64,000 bases of DNA. It comes from CAXXOK01 sp964640955 (GTDB lineage Bacteria > Bacillota > Clostridia > Christensenellales > Aristaeellaceae). The position numbers were made by a program, and so were the translations under genes. Positions 1-8,102 of this stretch are shown piece after piece. Numbering within the stretch: position 1 is the first letter of the stretch; each line of letters begins with the position of its first letter. The notes under the pieces are model-generated. The model made no database searches. It was given only the letters and a program-made list of their open reading frames with translations, and was not told the origin of the DNA. The stretch is from the NCBI GenBank assembly GCA_964640955.1, contig CAZXJI010000008.1:1-64000 (forward strand), read 5' to 3'.

Positions 1-101
1 CAGGTGCGATCCCCCAGGATTCCAAAGGGATTCTCCCTTTGGTCGCGCCCGCAGGTGCGATCCCCCAGGATTCCAAAGGGCTTCTCCCTTTGGGGCGCTC
101 G
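1..101. repeat. Two tandem copies of a ~50-bp hairpin repeat
   Basis: Units at 1-51 and 52-101 are nearly identical and each begins CAGGTGCGATCCCCCAGGAT. Each carries a perfect hairpin: a 9-bp stem CCAAAGGGA/TCCCTTTGG at 22-42 and an 8-bp stem CCAAAGGG/CCCTTTGG at 73-93. A third start, CAGGCGCAT, follows at 102 but does not continue the unit. The first unit touches the window edge, so the array may extend to the left. It resembles a REP-like intergenic element. It could also act as a terminator for a gene left of the window, although no T-run follows. Confidence 0.75.
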
Positions 102-131
102 CAGGCGCATATCCTGCGCCCCTCCCTCACC

Positions 132-160
132 TTGCCTTTTCACCCGAAAAAGAGTATAGT
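132..160 (+). promoter_or_regulatory. Promoter for the nitroreductase-rarA-kinase operon
   Basis: TTGCCT at 132-137 and TATAGT at 155-160 are separated by 17 bp and lie about 55 bp upstream of the first start codon. This is a plausible sigma-A promoter read directly from the sequence. Confidence 0.6.
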
Positions 161-213
161 AGGAAAGCTAAATATCATCTTCTATTTCGCCGATTTCGCA
201 AGGAGGCATCCGC

Positions 214-972
214 ATGCCCAGCAACTGGAGACTGAACGGCTTTTACGATATTACCAAGCTGACGGGACTGTTCGAGGCGGCGCAGCGCCGGGAAAGCTGC
301 CGCGCGTTTGCCGCCGCGCCGACGGCCGAGCAGTGGAACGCGCTCCTTTCCGCTGCGGACGACCTGGTCATGCCGGGCGTACGCATCGCGCTTGGCATTT
401 GCGATAATTCGCTTTTCCAGCCCATGCTGGGGCTGATGATGAAATTCGAAAACGTGCAGCGCTTCGCCGCCGTAATGACCACCGATAAAGAGCCCAAAAG
501 CGTCGTCAACGCCGGCGTGAGCGGGGAAATGTTCCTGCTGCGCGCGGTGGAGATGGGGCTGGCCGGCTGCTGGGTGTCGGGCACGTACAAGCGCGGACAG
601 GTGGGCATCAAGACCGGCGACGGGGAGAAAATCGTCTCTCTGATCGCGCTGGGCCGTCCCAAAACGCTGCCGAGCCTCCCCATCAAGCGCAAACGGAAGG
701 ATCTGCTGGCGCTTTGCCCCGATTTCGACAGCTTGAATTTCGCCCTCAAGGAGATCGCCCAGTACGTGCAGATCGCCCCCAGCGCCATGAACCTGCAGCC
801 CTGGCGCATGAAGCTGGAGGGACCCAACGCGCTGAGCGTATCCGTGGGCATGGCGGGGCAGAGGCTGGACCTGGGCATCGGCATGTGCCACGCGCTGCTG
901 GCGTTGGGCAATACCCCCGCCCTCTTTTCGCTGAGCGATAACGCCCAGAGGGCGACCATCGAACTGCTATGA
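214..972 (+). CDS. Nitroreductase-family protein (TM1586-like)
   Basis: This 252-residue protein resembles the FMN-dependent nitroreductase superfamily, in the form that carries two half-domains in one chain. RRES at residues 25-28 fits the phosphate-binding N-terminal motif. GEMFLLRAVEMGLAGCW (104-120) and SAMNLQPW (190-197) are typical of the family. AAGGAGG sits 7 bp before the ATG. The gene is first in its operon and overlaps rarA by ATGA. The substrate cannot be read from the sequence; NAD(P)H-dependent reduction is family knowledge only. Confidence 0.8.
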   Translation: MPSNWRLNGFYDITKLTGLFEAAQRRESCRAFAAAPTAEQWNALLSAADDLVMPGVRIALGICDNSLFQPMLGLMMKFENVQRFAAVMTTDKEPKSVVNAGVSGEMFLLRAVEMGLAGCWVSGTYKRGQVGIKTGDGEKIVSLIALGRPKTLPSLPIKRKRKDLLALCPDFDSLNFALKEIAQYVQIAPSAMNLQPWRMKLEGPNALSVSVGMAGQRLDLGIGMCHALLALGNTPALFSLSDNAQRATIELL

Positions 973-2315
973 GCAACTTCGACCAGCAAACCCTCTGGAG
1001 CGCGGTGGACGGGCACCCCACGCAGGCGCCGCTGGCCGACCGCATGCGCCCGCGTACGCTGGACGAATTCATCGGCCAAACGAAGCTGGTGGGCGAAGGG
1101 CGGCTGCTCCGTCGCGCCATCATGGCGGACAGGCTGCAAAGCAGCATCTTCTGGGGGCCGCCGGGCTGTGGCAAAACCACGCTGGCCTACGTGATCGCCA
1201 ACGTCACCGGCAGCGCGTTTGAAAAGCTCAACGCCGTCACCAGCGGCGTGGCGGACGTGCGCAAGGTGCTCAAGGAGGCCGAGGAGCGCCGGGTGCGCTA
1301 CGGCAAGGCGACCTACCTGCTTTTGGACGAGTGCCACCGCTGGTCCAAAGCCCAGAGCGACAGTATCCTCCCCGCCATCGAAAGCGGGCTGATCCGCTTC
1401 ATCGGCTCCACCACCGAAAACCCCATGGCCAGCATGACGCCCGCCATCGTCAGCCGCTGCCGCGTGTTCGCCTTCGAACCGCTGACGGTCGACGACGTGG
1501 TGACCGCCATGCGGCGCGCGCTTATGGATGCGGAGCGCGGCTACGGTCGCTACCGGGTGGAATGCGAGGACGGGGCGCTGCGCTACATCGCAAGGGTTGC
1601 CAACGGCGACGCGCGCGTGGCGCTCTCGGCGCTGGAGCTGGCCTTTCTCACCACGCCGGAGACGACGGACGAAACGCACCCCGAACCCTACCGGCTGATC
1701 AGCCTCGCCGTGGCCCAGGAGAGCGTGCAAAAGCCCATGCTCAAGCTGGACGAGGACCTGTACTACGACATGCTCTCGGCCTTTATCAAAAGCATGCGGG
1801 GCAGCGACGCGGACGCGGCGCTTTTGTGGTTCGCGAGGCTTTTGTACGCTGGGGTCGATCCCAAGCTGATCGTGCGACGCATCATCGTGCACGCCAGCGA
1901 GGACGTGGGGCTGGCCGACCCCGCGGCGATGCTGCAGGCCCACGCGGCGGCGAACGCGCTGGAAACGGTGGGCATGCCGGAGGCGCGCATCCCCATCGCG
2001 CAGGCGATTATCGCCATCTGCACGGCGGAGAAGAGCAACAGCGTCGTGACCGCGCTGGACGCGGCCATGGCCGACGCCGAAAAGGGCGATTTCTCCGCCG
2101 TGCCGGAATACCTGCGCGACCAAAGCTACGCGCTTAAGCATACGAACACGCCCGGCTACAAATACCCGCACGATTACCCCGACCATTTCGTGCAGCAGAC
2201 CTATCTGCCGCAGGGCTATGAAAAACGCGTCTATTACCGCCCCAGCGAACAGGGCAACGAAGCCCGGCTGAAGGCGCGTATGGAGCGCAGGTTTGGAGGC
2301 GCAAAAAAGCCGTGA
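969..2315 (+). CDS. rarA: Replication-associated recombination protein A (RarA/MgsA AAA+ ATPase)
   Basis: This 448-residue AAA+ ATPase belongs to the RarA/MgsA/WRNIP1 family, which acts at stalled replication forks. Walker A is GPPGCGKTT (63-71), Walker B is LLLDECHR (117-124) and sensor 1 lies in GSTTENP (146-152). The C-terminal half carries the tetramerisation region, including the family-typical segment KYPHDYPDHFVQQTYLP near the end. The length is normal for the family. The start ATG overlaps the previous stop (ATGA) and the stop overlaps the next GTG, so translation is probably coupled. The usual EIHR of Walker B is ECHR here, a mild variation. Confidence 0.95.
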   Translation: MSNFDQQTLWSAVDGHPTQAPLADRMRPRTLDEFIGQTKLVGEGRLLRRAIMADRLQSSIFWGPPGCGKTTLAYVIANVTGSAFEKLNAVTSGVADVRKVLKEAEERRVRYGKATYLLLDECHRWSKAQSDSILPAIESGLIRFIGSTTENPMASMTPAIVSRCRVFAFEPLTVDDVVTAMRRALMDAERGYGRYRVECEDGALRYIARVANGDARVALSALELAFLTTPETTDETHPEPYRLISLAVAQESVQKPMLKLDEDLYYDMLSAFIKSMRGSDADAALLWFARLLYAGVDPKLIVRRIIVHASEDVGLADPAAMLQAHAAANALETVGMPEARIPIAQAIIAICTAEKSNSVVTALDAAMADAEKGDFSAVPEYLRDQSYALKHTNTPGYKYPHDYPDHFVQQTYLPQGYEKRVYYRPSEQGNEARLKARMERRFGGAKKP

Positions 2316-3175
2316 GCCGCAAAATGAGCCGCGACATCGACTTCGGCAAGGCGTCCCTGTACGCGGTGATCGTCAACGTGACCGAAATCGCCGTGCTGCT
2401 GGGGTTCGTGCTATACGTCGCGCTTTCGGACGTGACGGCGGAAAACCACCGCTTTATCCAGACGCTGGCCATCCTCGGTGGGCTAACCGCCGGGTGGGGC
2501 GCGCTTCTGGACATCCGGGAGGCGCTGCAGACGCGCCGCCGCCTGCGGGTGATTGAGGCGCTGGAGCAGACCAATACCGAAATGGACACCCTCAATCACA
2601 CCCTGCGCGCCCAGCGGCACGACTTTCTCAACCACCTGCAGGTGGTATACAGCCTGATGGAGATGCAGGAGTACGGCGAGGCGACCGACTATCTGGAAAA
2701 AGTGTACGGGGAGATTCGCTCGGTCGCCAGCTTCCTGCGCACCAAGTCCACCGCCGTCAACGCCCTCCTGAAGGTCAAGGCCGGCGCGTGCGAGGAGCGC
2801 GGCATCGCCGTGCAGCTGGACATCAAAAGCTCGCTGGAGGGCCTCAGCATGCCCGCTTGGGAGCTGTGCCGGGTGCTGGCCAACCTGATCGATAACGCCA
2901 TGGACGCGGTGAAGGGCGAGGAAAAGCCCCTCATCCGCCTAACGATCGCCGAAGACCTGCGCGCCTTTATCTTCACCGTGCAGAACAACGGCGCCCCGAT
3001 CCCCCCGGAATTGCGGGAACGCATCTTCGAGGCGGGGGTGAGCACCAAGGGCGAGGGCCGCGGCATGGGGCTCAACATCGTCCGGCAGACGCTGGCCGCC
3101 TACGACGGGGACATCTCCTGCGAAAGCGCGGCGGAGGAAACGTCCTTCCGCGTGACCGTGCCCAAGAAAAGCTAG
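2312..3175 (+). CDS. Spo0B-type sensor histidine kinase
   Basis: This 287-residue membrane protein has two predicted transmembrane helices (about 16-38 and 49-67). A Spo0B-like dimerisation helix carries RHDFLNH (102-108), whose His103 is the likely phosphoacceptor. A HATPase domain follows, with N box NLIDNAMDA (191-199) and G box GRGMGL (249-254). There is no extracellular sensor domain, and no response regulator lies in the window, so it is an orphan here. The GTG start lies inside the rarA stop (GTGA) behind TTTGGAGGC. It belongs to the citrate/malate or AgrC-like kinase class; the signal is unknown. Confidence 0.85.
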   Translation: MSRKMSRDIDFGKASLYAVIVNVTEIAVLLGFVLYVALSDVTAENHRFIQTLAILGGLTAGWGALLDIREALQTRRRLRVIEALEQTNTEMDTLNHTLRAQRHDFLNHLQVVYSLMEMQEYGEATDYLEKVYGEIRSVASFLRTKSTAVNALLKVKAGACEERGIAVQLDIKSSLEGLSMPAWELCRVLANLIDNAMDAVKGEEKPLIRLTIAEDLRAFIFTVQNNGAPIPPELRERIFEAGVSTKGEGRGMGLNIVRQTLAAYDGDISCESAAEETSFRVTVPKKS

Positions 3176-3206
3176 GGCGCGCGTGCGGGAAACAAAGCAA
3201 CAGGAC

Positions 3207-3241
3207 GGCCGCCGGACATGACCACGCGTTTTCCGGCGGCC
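3207..3241 (+). other. Strong hairpin upstream of the flippase gene
   Basis: A 10-bp perfect stem, GGCCGCCGGA (3207-3216) with TCCGGCGGCC (3232-3241), lies between the kinase stop and the flippase ribosome site. No T-run follows, so it is not a standard terminator. It could limit read-through or stabilise the mRNA. Confidence 0.5.
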
Positions 3242-3268
3242 TGCCCTGAAGGAAAGGCGCGGCGATCG

Positions 3269-4756
3269 ATGGAGAAAACCAAGAAGCATTTTCTCAAGAA
3301 CATGGTCGGCTTTTCCCTGACCACGTGGATCGCCTTCGCCATCGGGCTGATCGCCTCGCCCATCGCCACGCGCCTTTTTTCGCAGGCGGAGATGGGCAAG
3401 CTCAACATGTTCAGCACCTACGCGGCGCTGCTGGCGTCGGTGTGCTTCCTGGGGCTGGACCAGGCGTACGTGCGCTTTTTCCGCGAACCCCCGGGCGGAA
3501 GCACCCGGCCGGGGATGCTCACCTTCTGCACGGCCACGTCGCTTGCGTTCAGCGTGTTTTCCTCGCTGATCCTGCTTTTTTTCTGGCGCGGCATCAGCGA
3601 GCAGGTGATGGAGGCGCCCGACCTGAGCGTGTTTATCTGCCTGTGCGTGTACGGCTTCTGCCAGGTGCAGTTCCGCTACCTGGCGCTCAACTACCGCATG
3701 GAGCAGAACGCGAGGCTTTACACGGTGCTGGGTGTTTTGCAGGTGGTCATCACCAAGCTCGCCTACCTTTCCGTGGCGTTCAAGAGCGCCCAGGCGCGCC
3801 CGGCGATCCTGCTGCTTACGGCGCTGATGGGCGTGTTCACCTTCGCGTTCACCTTCGTGCAGCGCAAACGCTTCGAGCGCGGATTTGTCAAGCAGGCCAA
3901 TCCGGTTTTCCTCAAGGAGATCGGCGCTTTCGCCGCTCCGCTGATCCCGCTGTCCGTCATGTCCTGGCTCAACTCGTCGGTGACGACGGTGGCGCTGCGA
4001 AACCTGATGGACGTATCCGCCGTGGGTGTGTACACCTCGGCGCTTGTGCTGGCCTCCACCGTCAACGTTATCCAGACGGGCTTCAACACCTACTGGGCCC
4101 CCTACGTGTACGAGCACTACCAGAACGACGACAAGGGCCGCTTTTACACCGTGCACCGGCTGATGGCCAGCCTGCTGACCGGTTTCGGGCTGACGATCAC
4201 GCTTCTGCAGGCGCCCGTCTACCTGCTGCTGGGTCCCGCGTTCCGGGGTTCGGTGGTGTACTTTCCGTTTCTGTTCCTGACGCCTATCTGCTACTGCCTG
4301 GGGGAGACCACGGGCATGGGCATCGGCATTTCCAAAAAGAGCTACTGGAACACGGTCATCTTCCTGATTTCCGCGCTGGTCAACATCGGGCTTTGCTACC
4401 TGCTCATCCCGCTTTGGGCCGACGCGGGGGCGGCCATGGCGGCGGCGGGCGCGGCGGTGGTCGCCCTGCTCATCCGTACCGCGGTGGGGGAAAGATACTA
4501 CAAGGCGATCCTGCAATACCGCTACCTGGGCTATACCCTGGGGCTGATGCTGGCCGCGTCGTTTGGCAATTACCTGCTTAGATACGCGCCCGGCGCGAAG
4601 TACGCCCTGCTCGCGGCGGTGTACGCGCTGGCGCTGTACCTGTTCCGCCGGGAGATCGCCACGCTGTGGGACACGGTCCGGCAGGTCGCCCGCGAAGGCG
4701 CGGGAGCGCTGAAACGGCGCGGGGCGCAAAACACCGACAAAGGAGAAAACCCATGA
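3269..4756 (+). CDS. Polysaccharide flippase (MOP/Wzx-like)
   Basis: This protein of about 495 residues has 12 or more hydrophobic segments spread along its length and matches the oligosaccharide flippase class of the MOP superfamily. These proteins move lipid-linked glycan units across the membrane. The N-terminal MVGFSLTTWIAFAIGLIAS and IATRLFSQAEMGKLNMF are typical of the class. I chose ATG 3269 over the upstream ATG at 3218 because AAGGAAAGG lies just before it and the sequence upstream is not hydrophobic. It overlaps the next glycosyltransferase by ATGA, which supports a role in surface glycan assembly. Confidence 0.85.
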   Translation: MEKTKKHFLKNMVGFSLTTWIAFAIGLIASPIATRLFSQAEMGKLNMFSTYAALLASVCFLGLDQAYVRFFREPPGGSTRPGMLTFCTATSLAFSVFSSLILLFFWRGISEQVMEAPDLSVFICLCVYGFCQVQFRYLALNYRMEQNARLYTVLGVLQVVITKLAYLSVAFKSAQARPAILLLTALMGVFTFAFTFVQRKRFERGFVKQANPVFLKEIGAFAAPLIPLSVMSWLNSSVTTVALRNLMDVSAVGVYTSALVLASTVNVIQTGFNTYWAPYVYEHYQNDDKGRFYTVHRLMASLLTGFGLTITLLQAPVYLLLGPAFRGSVVYFPFLFLTPICYCLGETTGMGIGISKKSYWNTVIFLISALVNIGLCYLLIPLWADAGAAMAAAGAAVVALLIRTAVGERYYKAILQYRYLGYTLGLMLAASFGNYLLRYAPGAKYALLAAVYALALYLFRREIATLWDTVRQVAREGAGALKRRGAQNTDKGENP

Positions 4757-5916
4757 GCAAACGCATACTGTTGCTGGCGGACGCGGGCAGCTTCTGGACG
4801 AAGCGCTACATCGAAAACCTGCTTCTGCCCAACGGCTGGGAGATCGTCCTTTTCCCCATCTGGGATGCGGACGGGCGCTTCAACGATTATTACGAGCAAA
4901 ACGGCGTCACCCTTTACCGCGACCGGCACACACTGCCGGTGATCCGGCACATCCCACGGTTGAGAATGTGGACGCGCGTCGCGCTGAACGCCGGATCGCT
5001 TCAAAGGCTCGGGCCCTTCGACGCCATTCACAACCAGTACCTGTCCCAGCGGGATCTGGCGCTGGGCTTCCGGCTGCACCGGGCGTACCCGAAGGCGCGC
5101 TGGGTGTGCAGCTTTCTGGGCAGCGATCTGCTGCGCTCCACCAAGCTGGAGCTTTCGCGCATGCGGCGCTACGTGGACGCCTGCGACGCCGTAACGGTGC
5201 ATTCCTCCCTGCATTACCACCGCATCCGCGACGTTTTCGGCGAGGAGGCGGCGAAAAAAACGGCGCTGGTCTATTTCGGCCAGACCGTTTTTCAGGATAT
5301 CGACCGCGTGCGCGCCCAAAGCACCAAAGCGGACTGCAAGGCACACTTTGGCCTGCCCGCGGACAAGCCCGTGATCTGCCTGGGGTACAACGCGTCGCCC
5401 ACCCACCGTCACCTGCAGCTGCTGGAAGGGCTCAAAACCCTGCCGGAGGAGACATTGCGCGGCTGGTCGCTGGTCTTGCAGATGACGTATGGCAGCTTTG
5501 ACGACAGCTATTTCAAAAACGTGCGCGAGGCTGCAGAAGCCATGCCCTGCCGCACGCTGATCCTGACCGAGTTTATGGACGGCGAGGAGAGCGCCCGTCT
5601 GCGGCTGGCGGCGGACGCCTTCGTGCTGGCGATCCCGACGGACGCGTTTTCCGCCAGCTTGCAGGAGTACCTCTACGCGGGCGCGCAGGTGCTGCGCGCG
5701 GGTTGGCTGCGCTACCCGCAGTTGGAGGAACTGGGCATCGAGACCGCGTCGTTCACGGAGTTTTCGCAGGTGCCGGGGATGCTGACCGAGGCGCTGGGGC
5801 GGAAGCTGAGCCCGGAGGAAAAGGAGCGCCGCGCGATGCTGGGGCGGAAGTACTCCTGGGCGAACGTCAGCGCGGACTGGCTGAAGCTTTATGAGCCGGG
5901 CACGCAAACCGAGTAA
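4753..5916 (+). CDS. Glycosyltransferase (GT4-like), partner of the flippase
   Basis: This 387-residue protein starts MSKRILLLADAGSFWTKRY. It has a two-domain GT-B layout with a C-terminal region around FMDGEESARLRLAADAFVLA that resembles the nucleotide-sugar site of GT4 enzymes. AAAGGAG precedes the ATG, which overlaps the flippase stop. The donor and acceptor are unknown. It is the last gene of the 214-5916 run and ends inside a terminator stem. It does not carry the full E-x7-E signature in an obvious form, so the family assignment is moderate. Confidence 0.7.
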   Translation: MSKRILLLADAGSFWTKRYIENLLLPNGWEIVLFPIWDADGRFNDYYEQNGVTLYRDRHTLPVIRHIPRLRMWTRVALNAGSLQRLGPFDAIHNQYLSQRDLALGFRLHRAYPKARWVCSFLGSDLLRSTKLELSRMRRYVDACDAVTVHSSLHYHRIRDVFGEEAAKKTALVYFGQTVFQDIDRVRAQSTKADCKAHFGLPADKPVICLGYNASPTHRHLQLLEGLKTLPEETLRGWSLVLQMTYGSFDDSYFKNVREAAEAMPCRTLILTEFMDGEESARLRLAADAFVLAIPTDAFSASLQEYLYAGAQVLRAGWLRYPQLEELGIETASFTEFSQVPGMLTEALGRKLSPEEKERRAMLGRKYSWANVSADWLKLYEPGTQTE

Positions 5917-5955
5917 ACCAAAAAGGCCCCCAGTCGGGGGCCCTTTTTGGTTTAC
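5913..5955. terminator. Bidirectional terminator shared by convergent genes
   Basis: A long inverted repeat with a 4-nt loop (AGTC, 5931-5934) has arms of 18-20 nt that differ by one bulged base. The A-run on one side and the T-run on the other make it work in both directions. The TAA stop codons of both flanking genes (5914-5916 on plus, 5952-5954 on minus) lie within its arms. Confidence 0.85.
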
Positions 5956-7595
5956 TGCGCGGCGTAGGCGTCGACGGCGATCGGGTTGCCCGTCCGGTCG
6001 TACAGGGCGTATTCGAGGCGCGTTTCCGTCTCGGTCTGCGTTTCGCCGTTCTCGTCCACGGTCGTCCGCTCCGTGGTGGCGAACGTCCGGCCCTCGATAA
6101 ACCCGCATAGGCATTCCACGGGCACGTCGGTTTGAACGGTGAAACCCCGCTGCATTTTGTCGATATAGGTGACTTGCCCGTTCGCGTCCATGACCGCGGC
6201 GATATCCGCGCGGAAGGCCGAGGCGGCCTCGTAGGCGTTGACGATGCGGGTCTTGCCGTTGGCGTCGATGAAGCCGTACTTTTTCTGGTACGCCACGCGG
6301 CAGAGCGTGTTGCCTTCGAAGTCGTCCCGCACGCTCCACGTGGGCTTGAGCACCACCGTGCCGCCGGAGGTGACCAGCCCCCAAAGCTTGTTCTGCCGGA
6401 ACCACGCCCGGTGGTAGATGGGGTCGAAATCCGTAATCTCGGCGTATTTCAGCCGGAGCACCACGTTGCCCTCCGTATCCACGAGGCCCCACTTTTCGCT
6501 TTTCTGCACCGCGCAAAGCCCGTACTGGAAAGTTGTGACCGCGGAGTAAGCCTGCTTGACGACCAGCGTGTTTTCCGTGTCGATAAATCCCCAGCGCTTG
6601 CCGATGCGCACGCCCGCCAGCCCTTCGCTGAAGGGGGCGACGCCGGTGTATTGCAGCTCGACGGCGATTTGCCCCGTCAGGTCGATAAAGCCGTACGCGC
6701 CGTCCAGCGATACGCCCGCCAGCCCTTCGCTGAAAGCCTGCGCGCTTTCCCACACGAAGCCGTCGCCGAGCAGCCGCCCCGTCGCGGGGTTCAGATACCC
6801 CCACAGCCCGTTTTGCTCGACAGGCACGTACCCCTGCGCATATTCGCCGATCGCCTCGTAGCCGTCCCCCACGGGCGCGGCTGCGGCCAGATCGTAAAGC
6901 GCGCAGGTCTCTCCGTCCGTCACCGCGGCGTAGCCGTCCCGCGTCCAGAGGATGTCGGCATAGGCGACGGGCACCGCCAGCACGCCGTCGGTGCGCACGA
7001 GGCCGTACCTGCCTTCCAGCGGCTCCACGTCGTTTTCGGTCAATTGCGTCGTGCCCGTAAACACCATGGCGACCGCGTACAGGTCGGAGGGTTCCCAGGC
7101 CGTATCCGCCCGGTCATGCGCGGGCACGCTTTCCTCCCGGAACACCCTTTCCGCCCAGTCGAACTGCGGCGCGACCGTCCAGCCGCCTTCCGCGTCCACG
7201 TAGCCGTAGCGTCCGTCCTGCGTGTAACGGTGCGCCCGCAGCGCCTTCGTCAGCGCCAGCTGATAATCGCTGTCCAGAAAGCCGCTTAAGCCCTCCAGAC
7301 TCGCGATCGCCTCGTCCGGCTCCTGCCGGAGGCGCATGAGCAGGGCGTAGGCGTAGGCGGCGTATTGACCCGCGTCGTAGAGGCTTCCCAGCTTGGTAAA
7401 ATCGTTCACCGCGTCCAGGTAGCTGCCCTCGCCCAGCGCGGCTAAGCCCTCCTCGAACGCGGACGCGTTTTCCAGCCCTTCCGTAATCGTATCCTTCACG
7501 GCTTCCTTGGCGTCGGTCACCAAAAAATCCTCTCCCAGCCCCGCCGCAGGCCAAAGAAGCGTCAGGCACAGCAAAAGGACGGATAATCTTCTCAT
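5952..7595 (-). CDS. Secreted WG-repeat protein
   Basis: This 547-residue protein has an N-terminal signal peptide (MRRLSVLLLCLTLLW, cleavage likely near residue 21) and then about eight WG repeats. Examples are YGYVDAEGGW, RYGLVRTDG, LWGYLNPATG, AYGFIDLTG, RWGFIDTEN, KWGLVDTEG, LWGLVTSGG and KYGFIDANG. WG repeats form beta-rich folds that are probably interaction modules; the molecular role is unknown. AAGGAGGAAAGC precedes the ATG and a strong promoter lies just upstream. It appears to be a single-gene transcript. Confidence 0.9.
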   Translation of the reverse strand: MRRLSVLLLCLTLLWPAAGLGEDFLVTDAKEAVKDTITEGLENASAFEEGLAALGEGSYLDAVNDFTKLGSLYDAGQYAAYAYALLMRLRQEPDEAIASLEGLSGFLDSDYQLALTKALRAHRYTQDGRYGYVDAEGGWTVAPQFDWAERVFREESVPAHDRADTAWEPSDLYAVAMVFTGTTQLTENDVEPLEGRYGLVRTDGVLAVPVAYADILWTRDGYAAVTDGETCALYDLAAAAPVGDGYEAIGEYAQGYVPVEQNGLWGYLNPATGRLLGDGFVWESAQAFSEGLAGVSLDGAYGFIDLTGQIAVELQYTGVAPFSEGLAGVRIGKRWGFIDTENTLVVKQAYSAVTTFQYGLCAVQKSEKWGLVDTEGNVVLRLKYAEITDFDPIYHRAWFRQNKLWGLVTSGGTVVLKPTWSVRDDFEGNTLCRVAYQKKYGFIDANGKTRIVNAYEAASAFRADIAAVMDANGQVTYIDKMQRGFTVQTDVPVECLCGFIEGRTFATTERTTVDENGETQTETETRLEYALYDRTGNPIAVDAYAAQ

Positions 7596-7636
7596 GCTTT
7601 CCTCCTTGAAAGGCGCGAAACCAATGCGTTTCCGTC

Positions 7637-7665
7637 ATTGTAGCATTCGGGACGGGGAGCGTCAA
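7637..7665 (-). promoter_or_regulatory. Promoter of the WG-repeat gene
   Basis: Read on the minus strand, TTGACG (7660-7665) and TACAAT (7637-7642) have a 17-bp spacer and lie 41 bp upstream of the start codon. Confidence 0.8.
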
Positions 7666-7716
7666 GGCAACGGCGCGCCGATCGGGCGTTTAACGGTTTT
7701 TTTTACAGAACGGCGC

Positions 7717-7745
7717 TTGACAAACGCGCGGGGGGCCTGTATAAT
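7717..7745 (+). promoter_or_regulatory. Consensus promoter of the aspS-gatC T-box operon
   Basis: TTGACA (7717-7722) and TATAAT (7740-7745) match the sigma-A consensus exactly, with a 17-bp spacer. Transcription should start near 7752 and run into the T-box leader. Confidence 0.92.
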
Positions 7746-7751
7746 GCCCGC

Positions 7752-8057
7752 AAGGCAATGACGGGAGGAGTACCTCCGGGGCCGGAATCTGACAGAGAGC
7801 CGCCGACGCTGGAAACGCGGCAGATTCGCCGGAGCGAAGAACAGCCCAGAGCATCCGCTCGAACAAGCCGCCCCACGGCGGCCCAGTAGACCCGGACGGG
7901 TACGCCCGATACAGCGAAGGGAAATCAAGCGCCTCAAGGGGCCGCGACGTTTCCGTCAAAGAGCGGGCCGGGAAACCGGCCAATGCGGGTGGTACCGCGG
8001 AAGGCTTACACAAACGCCTTCCGCCCCGAACACAATCGGGGCGGAAGGCGTTTTTTT
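7752..8057 (+). promoter_or_regulatory. T-box riboswitch leader controlling aspS-gatC, gatA, gatB
   Basis: The antiterminator T-box core GCGGGTGGTACCGCGG is at 7985-8000. A terminator follows, with a 17-bp stem (8013-8029 with 8036-8052) and a T-run at 8051-8057. Stem I shows a kink-turn-like base (ATGACGGG with CCCAGAGCAT), the AGTA of the specifier loop (7769-7772), and pairing CTCCGG/CCGGAG and GAATCT/AGATTC. The specifier region reads GAACA at 7839-7843, so AAC (Asn) at 7840-7842 is followed by the expected A, and GAA (Glu) overlaps it. Stem III, ACGGG/CCCG, lies near 7896-7908. Uncharged tRNA would allow read-through into the downstream genes. The specifier is assigned by eye. Confidence 0.9.
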
Positions 8058-8102
8058 GGTTCCTGCCCCGAAAACCGGGCGTTTTTGCAAGGAGGGAACG
8101 GC

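Noticed and set aside
243..2186. Long minus-strand frame opposite the nitroreductase and rarA genes
   Set aside because: Same shadow effect; low-complexity composition and no ribosome site.
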